From positions 1,550,001 through 1,614,000 of the forward strand of contig NZ_CP065230.1 in assembly GCF_015767635.1 (NCBI RefSeq): a DNA stretch of 64,000 nucleotides, read 5' to 3'. Made by a program: the position numbers and the translations under genes. The notes below the pieces were generated by a model that was not told the DNA's origin, searched no databases, and saw only the letters and a list, made by a program, of their open reading frames with translations. Positions within the stretch are counted from its first letter, which is position 1. Each line of letters starts with the position of its first letter. Below are positions 1 to 8,157 of the stretch, piece by piece. Source of the stretch: Halomonas sp. A40-4 (lineage in GTDB: Bacteria; Pseudomonadota; Gammaproteobacteria; Pseudomonadales; Halomonadaceae).

Positions 1-345
1 CGCGGCGTTTGCCAGCGAGTCAACCAGGGCGGCTTCGACACCGTGGTGATGGGCGCCAGTTTCCGTAATACCGGTCAGGTATTGGCACTCGCTGGCTGCC
101 CCCGGCTGACCATCTCGCCGACGCTGCTTGAGGAGCTCGCCGCCACCAAGGGTGACGTGGCGCGAGGGATTGAAATGGGCGAGGCGCAGAGCCAGCGCCC
201 AGCACCGCTAGGCGAAGCGGCGTTCCGCTGGGGCCATAACCAGGATGCCATGGCTAATGACAAACTGGCTGAAGGCATTCGCCGTTTCGCCGAGGATCAA
301 GCCAGCCTCGAAAGCCTGATCAACGAACGCCTCACTGCCCACTGA
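1..345 (+). CDS. tal: transaldolase, C-terminal part (5' end outside window)
   Basis: The reading frame is open from base 1 and ends at TGA 343-345, so only about the last 114 residues are present. The segment VVMGASFRN followed by [16 protein letters not shown] is characteristic of TalB-type transaldolases near the phosphate-binding end of the barrel. Transaldolase moves a dihydroxyacetone unit between sedoheptulose-7-phosphate and glyceraldehyde-3-phosphate in the non-oxidative pentose phosphate pathway. Transketolase starts 16 bases downstream on the same strand, so the two are probably cotranscribed. The catalytic lysine lies upstream of the window and cannot be checked. Confidence 0.93.
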   Translation, partial: RGVCQRVNQGGFDTVVMGASFRNTGQVLALAGCPRLTISPTLLEELAATKGDVARGIEMGEAQSQRPAPLGEAAFRWGHNQDAMANDKLAEGIRRFAEDQASLESLINERLTAH

Positions 346-361
346 CTATAGGATTTACCTC

Positions 362-2352
362 ATGTCGACCCGTTTCGAGCTGGCCAATGCCATTCGCGCT
401 CTTTCCATGGACGCTGTTCAGAAGGCCAACTCTGGCCACCCCGGTGCTCCGATGGGGATGGCTGACATCGCCGAGGTGCTGTGGAATGATTTCGTTGACC
501 ACAACCCGGCCAACCCCGATTGGGCTGACCGCGACCGTTTCGTGCTTTCCAACGGCCACGGCTCAATGCTGCTGTACTCGCTTCTCCATCTCACCGGCTA
601 CGACTTAGGCCTGGAGGATCTACAGAACTTCCGCCAGCTGCACTCGCGCACCCCGGGCCACCCCGAGCTGGGCTATACGCCGGGCATAGAGACCACCACT
701 GGCCCGCTGGGTCAGGGCCTGGCCAACGCCGTGGGCATGGCGATGGCTGAACGCACACTGGCGGCCCAGTTTAATCGCCCTGACCACGCCATTGTCGACC
801 ATTACACCTATTGTTTTGTCGGTGACGGTTGCCTGATGGAGGGCATCTCTCATGAGGTTGCTTCGCTGGCGGGTACCCAGGGGCTGGGCAAGCTTATCGT
901 CTTCTACGACGACAACGGCATCTCTATCGACGGTGAGGTTGAGGGCTGGTTCACCGATGACACCGCCAAACGCTTCGAGGCCTATGGGTGGCACGTGGTG
1001 CGAAGTGTCGACGGCCATCAGCCGAAGGGAGTCAAGGCTGCCATTGAGCAGGCCCGCAGCCATGACGACCAGCCTAGTCTGATCGTCTGCAAGACGATCA
1101 TTGGTTTCGGTGCGCCCAACAAGCAAGGTAAGGAAGAGTGCCACGGCGCGGCACTGGGGCCGCCGCTCGTGAGCGGTTAAACTGGCCCCACGCGCCCTTC
1201 CATATACCCGAAGACATCTATCAGGGTTGGGACGCTACCGAGCACGGTGCCGAGCGCGAAGCTGACTGGAATGCCCGCTTCGAGCGCTACGCCGCTGCCT
1301 ATCCTGAGCAAGCCCGTGAATTAAAGCGCCGCCTGAAGGGCGAGCTACCCAGCGAGCTTTCAAGCCTGACAATGATTGAACAGGCCCAAGCGAGCGGTGA
1401 GACCGTCGCCTCGCGCAAAGCCTCACTGGCCTGCCTCAACGAGCTTGGCCCGCAACTCCCCGAGTTACTGGGTGGCAGTGCGGATCTAGCGCCTTCGAAC
1501 CTGACCTTCTGGGACGGCGCCAAACCGATTAGCGCCGACGCGCCAGACGGCAACTACCTTAACTATGGGGTGCGCGAATTTGGCATGGGCGCGATTATTA
1601 ACGGTATTGCCGCTCACGGTGGTTTCATTCCCTATGGCGCCACCTTCCTGATTTTTATGGAGTACATGCGCAACGCTGTACGGATGGCTGCGTTGATGGG
1701 CCACCGGACGATCTACGTCTTTACCCACGACTCCATCGGCCTAGGTGAAGATGGTCCTACCCACCAACCGATAGAGCAACTAACCAGCTTGCGTACAACG
1801 CCCAATCTGTCGACCTGGCGGCCCTGCGATGCCGTGGAGACGACCGCAGCCTGGGATGCCGCACTCAAGCGTCAGGCAGGGCCCACGGCGCTAGTGCTAT
1901 CACGCCAGAACCTGCCTCATCAGGCGCGCACTAAGCCGCAGCTGGCTGAGATCCAACGTGGAGGGTACGTTTTGAAGGATTGCGCTGGCACCCCCGAGCT
2001 GATCTTGATTGCGACCGGGTCTGAAGTTGCCCTTGCCGTGGACGCCGCACACGAACTCGGTCAGGCCGGTCGCGCCGTACGCGTAGTCTCAATGCCTTCC
2101 ACCGATACCTTCGACGCTCAGGACACCGCCTACCGAGAGAGCGTGCTACCAGCGGAAGTCAAAGCACGAGTCGCGGTCGAGGCCGGCCACGCCGACTACT
2201 GGTACAAATACGTCGGCCTAGAGGGTCGTATTGTCGGTATGCGCTCCTATGGTGAATCCGGCAAGGCTGGGGATCTATTTCAGCACTTCGGCATAACCGT
2301 TGAGCATCTCAAAGCTGAGGCTGAACAATTGCTGGCAGAACCAAACGCATAA
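362..2352 (+). pseudogene. tkt: transketolase, interrupted by a frameshift near 1155-1162
   Basis: Two overlapping frames together make a full transketolase. Frame one (362-1180) carries the TDP-binding half, with [28 protein letters not shown] and GDGCLMEG, and ends at TAA 1178-1180. The second half continues in another frame from about 1160 to 2352, with [27 protein letters not shown] and YWYKYVGL. At the join, CHGAALG should lead through about seven residues into RERLNW, but only three Ala codons remain and the frame changes. The size fits loss of about 13 bases. All other motifs are intact, so the lesion is recent or a sequence error. The frame-two GTG at 1138 is not a convincing restart. 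The gene lies between tal and tpiA. Confidence 0.85.
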
Positions 2353-2447
2353 CGTTACGCGACACCGAGCTTCCGGTCGCATGGGAGCGGTGTCGTGAAC
2401 GGTGATGTTAGCTATGAAGGCAGACCCGCATGGAAAGGAGCCTGGAA

Positions 2448-3206
2448 GTGATACAACCCATTGTTATCGGTAACTGGAAAATGAACGGTAACCTCTTGGC
2501 CAACGAGACGTTGCTGGAGGCGTTGCTATCGTCGCTCGAAAAGCTAGAGGACGTACAGGTTGCTGTTTGCCCACCTTTGCCCTACTTGGCTCAGGTGGCG
2601 CAGCACCTCAAGGATAACCCTGTTGCCCTCGGCGCCCAGACGCTCAATGAGCATGAAGCAGGTGCGCATACCGGCGAGGTTAGCGCTGCGATGTTAAAAG
2701 ATTTGGGTTGCCAATATGTTTTGGTTGGTCATTCAGAGCGACGCAGCCTTTACGGTGAGTCTGACATCGCTGTAACGGCAAAATTTGCCGCCGCCCAGGC
2801 CGCAGGTTTGGCGCCGGTGCTTTGTGTGGGTGAAACTTTGGCCGAGCGCAATTGCGGTGACACAGAAGCGGTAGTGGCACGGCAGCTTCAAGCGGTGGTG
2901 GATACGTTAGGTATCGAAGCCCTTAGCGGCGGCGTGATCGCCTACGAGCCGGTCTGGGCTATCGGCACCGGCGAGACGGCCACACCGGATCAGGCTCAGG
3001 CTGTGCATGCCTTTATCCGCGAGTGGTTGGCTAGGCACTCTGCGCCGCTCGCAGCACGCTTACCGCTGCTCTACGGAGGCAGTGTTAAGGCCGATAATGC
3101 CGCGGCCCTGTTTGCTCAGCCAGACATCGACGGTGGCTTAATCGGTGGCGCTTCTCTCTCCCCAAACTCTTTTGCTAACATTTGTCGGGCAGCGGAGCAT
3201 CGTTGA
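2448..3206 (+). CDS. tpiA: triose-phosphate isomerase
   Basis: Interconverts dihydroxyacetone phosphate and glyceraldehyde-3-phosphate in the cytoplasm. The product is about 252 residues, normal for the family. It shows GNWKMN (Lys11), the electrophile His in LVGHSERR (about His95), the catalytic Glu in AYEPVWAIGTG (about Glu167), and the phosphate-binding YGGSVK and GGLIGGASL loops. I chose the GTG at 2448 because AAAGGAG at 2434-2440 lies seven bases ahead of it; the longer frame from ATG 2430 would put this Shine-Dalgarno inside the gene. It follows tkt by about 95 bases. An orphan FMN riboswitch lies downstream. Confidence 0.95.
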   Translation: MIQPIVIGNWKMNGNLLANETLLEALLSSLEKLEDVQVAVCPPLPYLAQVAQHLKDNPVALGAQTLNEHEAGAHTGEVSAAMLKDLGCQYVLVGHSERRSLYGESDIAVTAKFAAAQAAGLAPVLCVGETLAERNCGDTEAVVARQLQAVVDTLGIEALSGGVIAYEPVWAIGTGETATPDQAQAVHAFIREWLARHSAPLAARLPLLYGGSVKADNAAALFAQPDIDGGLIGGASLSPNSFANICRAAEHR

Positions 3207-3295
3207 GCCTTGGACATGAGGGTGAGGGAGTTGATCTGTGTGTTGCCTAGACGGCAATGCTGCCTTCATTGCAGGTTCTCGAGCGTAATGTTTCG

Positions 3296-3318
3296 CGACT
3301 TTGGCGATGCCAAAGTCG
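3296..3318. repeat. perfect 10-bp inverted repeat just before the riboswitch
   Basis: CGACTTTGGC at 3296-3305 and its exact complement at 3309-3318 are separated by GAT. It ends two bases before the first pairing element of the FMN riboswitch. There is no T run, so it is a poor intrinsic terminator for tpiA. It could be an operator, a 5' stabilising hairpin or a processing site. Confidence 0.6.
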
Positions 3319-3320
3319 AT

Positions 3321-3488
3321 GTTCTCAGTGCGGGGTGAAAGTCCCCACCGGCGGTCATGGTTTGTTGCCCTAGCCCGCGAGCGCCTAGAATTGTCGGCAT
3401 GTGGTTTGTTATTAATGTCTTTAAGGCTAGAGTCATCAGATTCGGTGCAACTCCGAAGCCGATGGTGATAGTTCGGATGGAAGAGAAC
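3321..3488 (+). promoter_or_regulatory. FMN riboswitch (RFN element) with no downstream riboflavin gene
   Basis: The conserved RFN blocks appear in order: GCGGGGTGAAAGTCCCCACC, GGCGGT, AGCCCGCGAGCGCC, a segment close to CAGATTCGGTGCAACTCCG, GCCGATGGTGATAGTTCGGATG and GAAGAGAAC. The closing stem P1 is GTTCTC (3321-3326) with GAGAAC (3483-3488). RFN elements bind flavin mononucleotide and normally control ribB, ribDEAH or riboflavin transporters. Here the next gene on this strand is absent: pgi lies on the opposite strand and its stop is at 3611. Only an eight-codon frame (ATG at about 3512) follows. The aptamer looks intact. Confidence 0.93.
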
Positions 3489-3548
3489 GGCTCTATTGAC
3501 GGGTGTTCGCGATGATTACTGTAGTGAAAATAGGGTAATTTTACGCTT

Positions 3549-3580
3549 AAACGCCTTGGCTCTCTAAAGCCAAGGCGTTT
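3549..3580 (+). terminator. strong hairpin after the FMN aptamer, terminator-like
   Basis: A 13-bp perfect stem (3549-3561 with 3568-3580) encloses a six-base loop. The only T run is the TTT inside the stem end, so termination would be weak by the usual rule. It sits where the expression platform of an FMN riboswitch is expected, about 60 bases after the aptamer. It could also act as the end of the convergent pgi transcript. Nothing else is seen in 3207-3610 apart from this, the aptamer and the upstream inverted repeat. Confidence 0.6.
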
Positions 3581-3610
3581 CGCGTTATCCAGTTCGTGAC
3601 TCGCTAGCGC

Positions 3611-5278
3611 TTAGCGCTTTTTCCGCGTGGTTTTTTTATCGCCGTTGGCTTTTGCGGCGCTGTCTTCACGTCCCCCATTGCCGGGGAAATGGCCGCGCAG
3701 CAGCTCCAGCAGTCCCTGGGTCGAGGCGTCGAAGTCGGCGGCGTTGGTGTCGATGCGCTCGCTGATTTCACCGGCGATGCGCTTGCCGAGCTGAACACCC
3801 CACTGGTCGAAGGAGTTGATGTTCCAGATAACGCCTTGCACGAACACCTTGTGTTCGTAGAGCGCGATCAGGGCACCCAGGTTTTTCGGCGTCAGCTCGT
3901 CCAGCAGCAGGGTGCTTGATGGGCGGTTGCCAGGGCAGCTGTAAGGGTCATGCTGGCTGAGCTCTTTGGCGTCTCCCTGGCTGCCTTCCATAAAGGCGTT
4001 GGCCTGGGCGAGCATGTTGGTCAGCAGCGCGAAGTGGTGGTCTTCGACACCCGGCTCGGGCTTGAGCGAGGCGATAAAGTCGATGGGTACGTAGCGTGTG
4101 CCCTGATGCAGCAGCTGGAAGAAAGCGTGCTGACCGTTGGAGCCGGTCTGGCCCCAGACAATCGGGCCGGTCTTGTAATTCACCGGGTGGCCGAAAATAT
4201 CCACCGACTTGCCGTTGGACTCCATATCCAGCTGCTGGAGAAACGACGGCAGCTGGTGCAGGGCCTGGTCGTAGGGCACGATGGCTTGGGTTTCCGCACC
4301 AATGAAATTGATATACCAGATGCCAATCAGCGCCATCAGTACCGGCATGTTCTCGGAGAAGGGCGCTTCAATGAAGTGATTATCCATCTCGTGAGCGCCT
4401 TCCAGCAGCTCGATAAAGCCCTCAAAGCCAATCGAGAGCGCAATCGGCAGGCCAATGGATGACCACATGGAGTAGCGCCCGCCGACCCAGGCCCAGAACT
4501 CGAACACGTTCTCTTCACGAATGCCGAATTCCATCGCTGCCTTGCGGTTGGTAGAGGCAGCGATAAAGTGCGCGCCCACATCGGCGTCTTCACCGGCGTT
4601 CTCCAGGAACCAGCGCCTGGCGGTCTTGGCGTTGAGCAGGGTTTCCTGGGTAGAGAAGGTCTTGGTCGAGACGATAAACAGCGTGGTGGCCGGGTCGAGA
4701 CGCGAAAGCACCTTCTGGATATGGGTGCCGTCCACGTTGGAAACGAAGTGGAAGTGCAGCTCCGGGTGGCGGTACTTCAATAGCGCACGGACGGCCATGT
4801 TGGGGCCCAGGTCCGACCCGCCGATGCCAATGTTGACCACGTCCTTGATGCGTTTGCCGCTATAGCCTTTCCACTCACCGCTACGCACCGCCTCGGAAAA
4901 CTGCTTGATCTGCTCGCGGGTGCGGGTGATCTCGGGCATTACATCCTTGCCATCGACAAACACCGGCTCGTCGCCCAGGTGGCGCAGCGCGGTGTGGAGT
5001 ACCGGACGGTCTTCGGTGACGTTGATGATATCGCCCGAGAACATCTGCGCTCGGCGCTGCACCAGAGCGGAGTGGTCGGCCAGCTCGATCAGCTTGGCCT
5101 TGACCTCGTCGGATACGTGGTGCTTCGAGTAGTCGAGGAAAAGGCCGCCTACCCGCAGGCTCATTTTTTCAAAGCGCTGCGGGTCATTGGTGAAGTAGTC
5201 ACGAATGCGGTCGTTAGCGGTTTTGTCGCGCAGGCGTTCGAGTGCCTGCCACGTCACACTGCGGGTCAGCTGAAACAT
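3611..5278 (-). CDS. pgi: glucose-6-phosphate isomerase
   Basis: Interconverts glucose-6-phosphate and fructose-6-phosphate, linking the fructose and Entner-Doudoroff routes of this region. The 555-residue product matches the family length. Signatures include NIGIGGSDLGP, the SIS-domain phosphate loop STKTFSTQET, WAWVGGRYSMWSSIG, MESNGKS, GQTGSNGQHAFFQL with the catalytic Glu/His region, and VFVQGVIWNINSFDQWGVQLGK. A lysine/arginine-rich tail ends the protein. A predicted HexR site lies 48 bases upstream, so it probably belongs to the same regulon as zwf and edd. It is transcribed alone, converging on the orphan riboswitch. Confidence 0.97.
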   Translation of the reverse strand: MFQLTRSVTWQALERLRDKTANDRIRDYFTNDPQRFEKMSLRVGGLFLDYSKHHVSDEVKAKLIELADHSALVQRRAQMFSGDIINVTEDRPVLHTALRHLGDEPVFVDGKDVMPEITRTREQIKQFSEAVRSGEWKGYSGKRIKDVVNIGIGGSDLGPNMAVRALLKYRHPELHFHFVSNVDGTHIQKVLSRLDPATTLFIVSTKTFSTQETLLNAKTARRWFLENAGEDADVGAHFIAASTNRKAAMEFGIREENVFEFWAWVGGRYSMWSSIGLPIALSIGFEGFIELLEGAHEMDNHFIEAPFSENMPVLMALIGIWYINFIGAETQAIVPYDQALHQLPSFLQQLDMESNGKSVDIFGHPVNYKTGPIVWGQTGSNGQHAFFQLLHQGTRYVPIDFIASLKPEPGVEDHHFALLTNMLAQANAFMEGSQGDAKELSQHDPYSCPGNRPSSTLLLDELTPKNLGALIALYEHKVFVQGVIWNINSFDQWGVQLGKRIAGEISERIDTNAADFDASTQGLLELLRGHFPGNGGREDSAAKANGDKKTTRKKR

Positions 5279-5325
5279 AGCGGTGTCCGTTGTTGTAGAT
5301 CGGCGAGTTGTCTTGATGTTATGTG

Positions 5326-5340
5326 TGTAAAAATACTACA
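5326..5340. promoter_or_regulatory. predicted HexR operator before pgi
   Basis: Reading the minus strand gives TGTAGTATTTTTACA, one mismatch from the HexR consensus TGTARTWWWATTACA known from gammaproteobacteria. It lies about 50 bases upstream of the pgi start. The same motif occurs before zwf, edd and between pyk and gap. Confidence 0.65.
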
Positions 5341-5414
5341 TAAAACGCGCACTGTGGCAAACCACTGTAAACAAAAGCGTGTTGCGCGGTAATAAAACCA
5401 ATAACGGTCTCAAG

Positions 5415-5437
5415 AAAAAGGCGGGCCTTGGCCCGCC
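5415..5437 (-). terminator. intrinsic terminator of the fru operon
   Basis: On the minus strand GGCGGGCC pairs with GGCCCGCC (5437-5430 with 5427-5420) across a two-base spacer and is followed by TTTTT (5419-5415). It begins ten bases after the fruA stop. Confidence 0.85.
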
Positions 5438-5446
5438 TGGTATTGC

Positions 5447-7189
5447 TTAGCTGGCAATGGCCACCTGGGTGGCGCCACGTTTGATCATGGCATAGCTAAG
5501 GCCGGTAATCAGCGAGCCGACCACAATGGCGCCCAGGTAGAGAAAGACCGGGGTGATGGCATTGGGGATAAGCAGTACGAAGATACCACCGTGGGGTGCC
5601 ATCAGCTTGGCGCCTACCAGCATGGAAAGTGCGCCGGTAACGGCACCGCCCAGCATGCAGGCAGGGATGACCCGCAGTGGGTCTTTGGCGGCAAACGGAA
5701 TCGCCCCTTCGCTGATAAAACACATACCCAGCACAAAGGAGGCCTTGCCTGCCTCGCGCTCGGGCGCCGAAAATTTGCTTCGTGCCACCAGGCTCGCAAT
5801 GCCCATGCCGATGGGAGGCACCATGCCGGCGGCCATGATCGCTGCCATGGGGCCATAGGTTTCCGAGGCCAGAAGTCCGACGCCAAAGGTATATGCGGCT
5901 TTGTTGACCGGGCCACCCAGGTCGAAACACATCATGGCGCCCAGCAGAATGCCCAGCAGCACGGCGTTGGTGGAGCCCATGTTTTCAAGGAAGCTGGTCA
6001 GCGCGGTAAGAATGCCCGCCACCGGCTCGCCGACGATATAGATCATTACCAGGCCAGTCACCAGGCTGGCGATGAGTGGAATAATCAGGATCGGCTTCAG
6101 CGATTCAATGCTCGAAGGAAGTTTAACGTAGCGGGTAACCGCCAGGGCGACGTAACCGGCCAGGAAACCGGCCAGAATACCGCCGATAAAGCCGGAGCCT
6201 ATATCGGCTGCCAGCATGCCGCCAATCATGCCCGGCGCGATACCGGGGCGGTCGGCAATCGAGTAGGCAATATAACCGGCGAGTACCGGAATCATCAGCG
6301 CGAAGGCGGTGCCGCCGCCGATTTTCATCAGCGCGGCGGCCAGTGAGCCTTCTTCCTCGGCGGCGTTGATACCGAACACAAACGACAGTGCGATCAGCAA
6401 GCCACCCGCGACCACCATCGGCAGCATGAACGACACACCGGTCAGCAGGTGCTTGTAAACCCCTTTCTCTTTGACGCTTTTGCCTTCACTGCTGGCACTG
6501 GGCTGGTTGCCGTCTTCAATGCTGGCGTGAGCGAGGGCAGCTTCCAGTGTTGGGCGCGGTTTTTTCAAGGCACTGCCGGTGGAAGTGCGGTAAATGCGCT
6601 TGCCCGCAAAGCGGGCAGGGTCAACGTCGATGTCGCAGGCCAGCACGACCACATCAGCATCAGCGATCTCTTTATCCGTCAGCTGATCTTGTGCGCCTAC
6701 CGAGCCTTGGGTTTCCACGCGGATAGCGTGGCCCATGGCTTTGCCGGCTTCGGCGAGTGCCTCGGCCGCCATGAAGGTGTGCGCAACGCCCGTCGGGCAG
6801 GCCGTCACGGCGACAATATTCTGTCCTTCAGTGGCGCTTGGCGCCGCAGAACGGGCTGCGGGTGCATCGGTGGGTGCCTGATAAAGCGGCGCATCGCGTT
6901 TCGCCGTGGTCAAAAAGCCACTCGGGTCAGGGAGCGCGTCGGTAATCGGCGCTTGATAAAGCCGCTTGCCTTCAAAGCGCTCGGGCGCGGGCACATGATC
7001 TGCCGCGACGACGATCAGGTCGGCATTGGCAATCTGCTCGGCGGTGGCCGCCTGAAGCGGCGCCAGCTCACCGTGCATTTCCACATGAACGTGCCAGCCC
7101 TGGCGTTCTGCAGCCTGCTCCAGCCGCTTGGCGGCGAGGAAGGTGGTCGCCATGCCGCTGGGGCAGGCGGTAATCAGAATAATATTCAT
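5447..7189 (-). CDS. fruA: PTS fructose transporter subunit IIBC (B'-B-C)
   Basis: Inner-membrane permease that takes up fructose and phosphorylates it to fructose-1-phosphate. The 580 residues contain an N-terminal B' domain (about 1-100), a IIB domain with ITACPTG-type active site VTACPTGVAHTF (Cys131), and a IIC domain from about 240 with many membrane segments, including GVSFMLPMVVAGGLL, MIGGMLAADIGSGFIGG and the loop GGPVNKAAYTFG. Unlike the E. coli protein as I recall it, the B' domain keeps a cysteine in ITACPSGMA (Cys9). It is last in fruB-fruK-fruA and overlaps fruK by four bases. Terminator at 5415-5437. Confidence 0.96.
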   Translation of the reverse strand: MNIILITACPSGMATTFLAAKRLEQAAERQGWHVHVEMHGELAPLQAATAEQIANADLIVVAADHVPAPERFEGKRLYQAPITDALPDPSGFLTTAKRDAPLYQAPTDAPAARSAAPSATEGQNIVAVTACPTGVAHTFMAAEALAEAGKAMGHAIRVETQGSVGAQDQLTDKEIADADVVVLACDIDVDPARFAGKRIYRTSTGSALKKPRPTLEAALAHASIEDGNQPSASSEGKSVKEKGVYKHLLTGVSFMLPMVVAGGLLIALSFVFGINAAEEEGSLAAALMKIGGGTAFALMIPVLAGYIAYSIADRPGIAPGMIGGMLAADIGSGFIGGILAGFLAGYVALAVTRYVKLPSSIESLKPILIIPLIASLVTGLVMIYIVGEPVAGILTALTSFLENMGSTNAVLLGILLGAMMCFDLGGPVNKAAYTFGVGLLASETYGPMAAIMAAGMVPPIGMGIASLVARSKFSAPEREAGKASFVLGMCFISEGAIPFAAKDPLRVIPACMLGGAVTGALSMLVGAKLMAPHGGIFVLLIPNAITPVFLYLGAIVVGSLITGLSYAMIKRGATQVAIAS

Positions 7190-8157
7190 AGCGTGGCTCC
7201 CTCGGTGATGGTGTCGTCAAGACGCCGTACCCGGGTCTGTTGTTGGAGTGAGTCGAAGTCGTCGGCCTGGGGGTTACCCACGCCCACATGGCGGACCGCA
7301 TCGGCAGATAATGCCGTGGCGAAACGAAGGGTTGTTTCGGGATCGTGGCCGCTGAGCAGGCCGTGGAGCATGCCCGCAACGAGCGTATCACCGGCGCACA
7401 CGGTGTTGACGGCGGTCACGGACGGTGGCGTTGCCTGCCAGCTGCCCTGGGCATTCACCCACAGCACGCCATCGGCGCCGGCAGAAACAAGCGCCTGTTC
7501 CACGCCGCCCTGATGCAGACGACGCACCGCCTGGGTCAGCGCAAGGCTGGTTTCAAGCGGCGCACCGGCCCAGTGTGCAAGCTCAAGTTCGTTGGGCTTG
7601 ACGGCGGTGGGCTTTACCTCAATGGCGGCGTTAAGTGCCGCGCCGCTGGTATCCACCCAGAGAGGAACGCCGCTGGCCTTCAGGTGCTTTAGAAAAGCGC
7701 GAAAGTCATCGAGACTGAGCCCCGGCGGTAAACTGCCCGCCACCACGACGGCGTGAGGCGGTGTGGCGTTATATAAATGTGCATCCACCCTTGCCGTTAA
7801 GCGTTGCAGATCCTTTGAGGTGATCGGCGTGCCGGGCCCGTTGATGTCGGTGACCCGGCCGCTTTGTTCAGCAAGCTTGGCATTGATGCGTGTTTCCCCT
7901 GCTACGCGCACAAAGTCATCGTGCAAGGCGGCGTGCTGAAAGGCCAGCGCGAAAGGCGCGTCGTTGTCAGCGCCCAGAAAACCGCTCACGGTAACGTCAT
8001 GGCCTAACCCTGCCAGTACGCGGGCGACATTGACGCCTTTACCCGCGGCTTCCAGCTGTGCGCTGTGGGGGCGGTTAACCGCCCCTGGAGTGAGCTGGTC
8101 AAGACTGAACGCCAGGTCCAGTGCCGGGTTGAGCGTAATGCATAGCACACGGGCCAT
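7186..8157 (-). CDS. fruK: 1-phosphofructokinase
   Basis: Phosphorylates fructose-1-phosphate to fructose-1,6-bisphosphate in the cytoplasm. The 323-residue PfkB-family protein shows TLNPALDLAF at the start, GGKGVN-like AAGKGVNVARVLAGLG, the substrate segment VAGSLPPG, and the catalytic loop VCAGDTLVAG near the C-terminus. In most relatives this loop reads GAGD; here the first Gly is Cys while Ala-Gly-Asp, including the catalytic base, is kept. It overlaps fruA by four bases and touches fruB in a TGATG arrangement, so the three genes are translationally coupled. Confidence 0.95.
   Translation of the reverse strand: MARVLCITLNPALDLAFSLDQLTPGAVNRPHSAQLEAAGKGVNVARVLAGLGHDVTVSGFLGADNDAPFALAFQHAALHDDFVRVAGETRINAKLAEQSGRVTDINGPGTPITSKDLQRLTARVDAHLYNATPPHAVVVAGSLPPGLSLDDFRAFLKHLKASGVPLWVDTSGAALNAAIEVKPTAVKPNELELAHWAGAPLETSLALTQAVRRLHQGGVEQALVSAGADGVLWVNAQGSWQATPPSVTAVNTVCAGDTLVAGMLHGLLSGHDPETTLRFATALSADAVRHVGVGNPQADDFDSLQQQTRVRRLDDTITEGATL

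Noticed and set aside
1138..1180. Independent start of a second transketolase subunit gene at GTG 1138
   Set aside because: Split transketolases divide elsewhere, there is no Shine-Dalgarno, and the first residues before RERLNW are non-homologous; a deletion explains it better.
6449..7513. 354-codon open frame opposite fruA and fruK
   Set aside because: It spans the junction of two certain genes on the other strand and shows no protein-family pattern.
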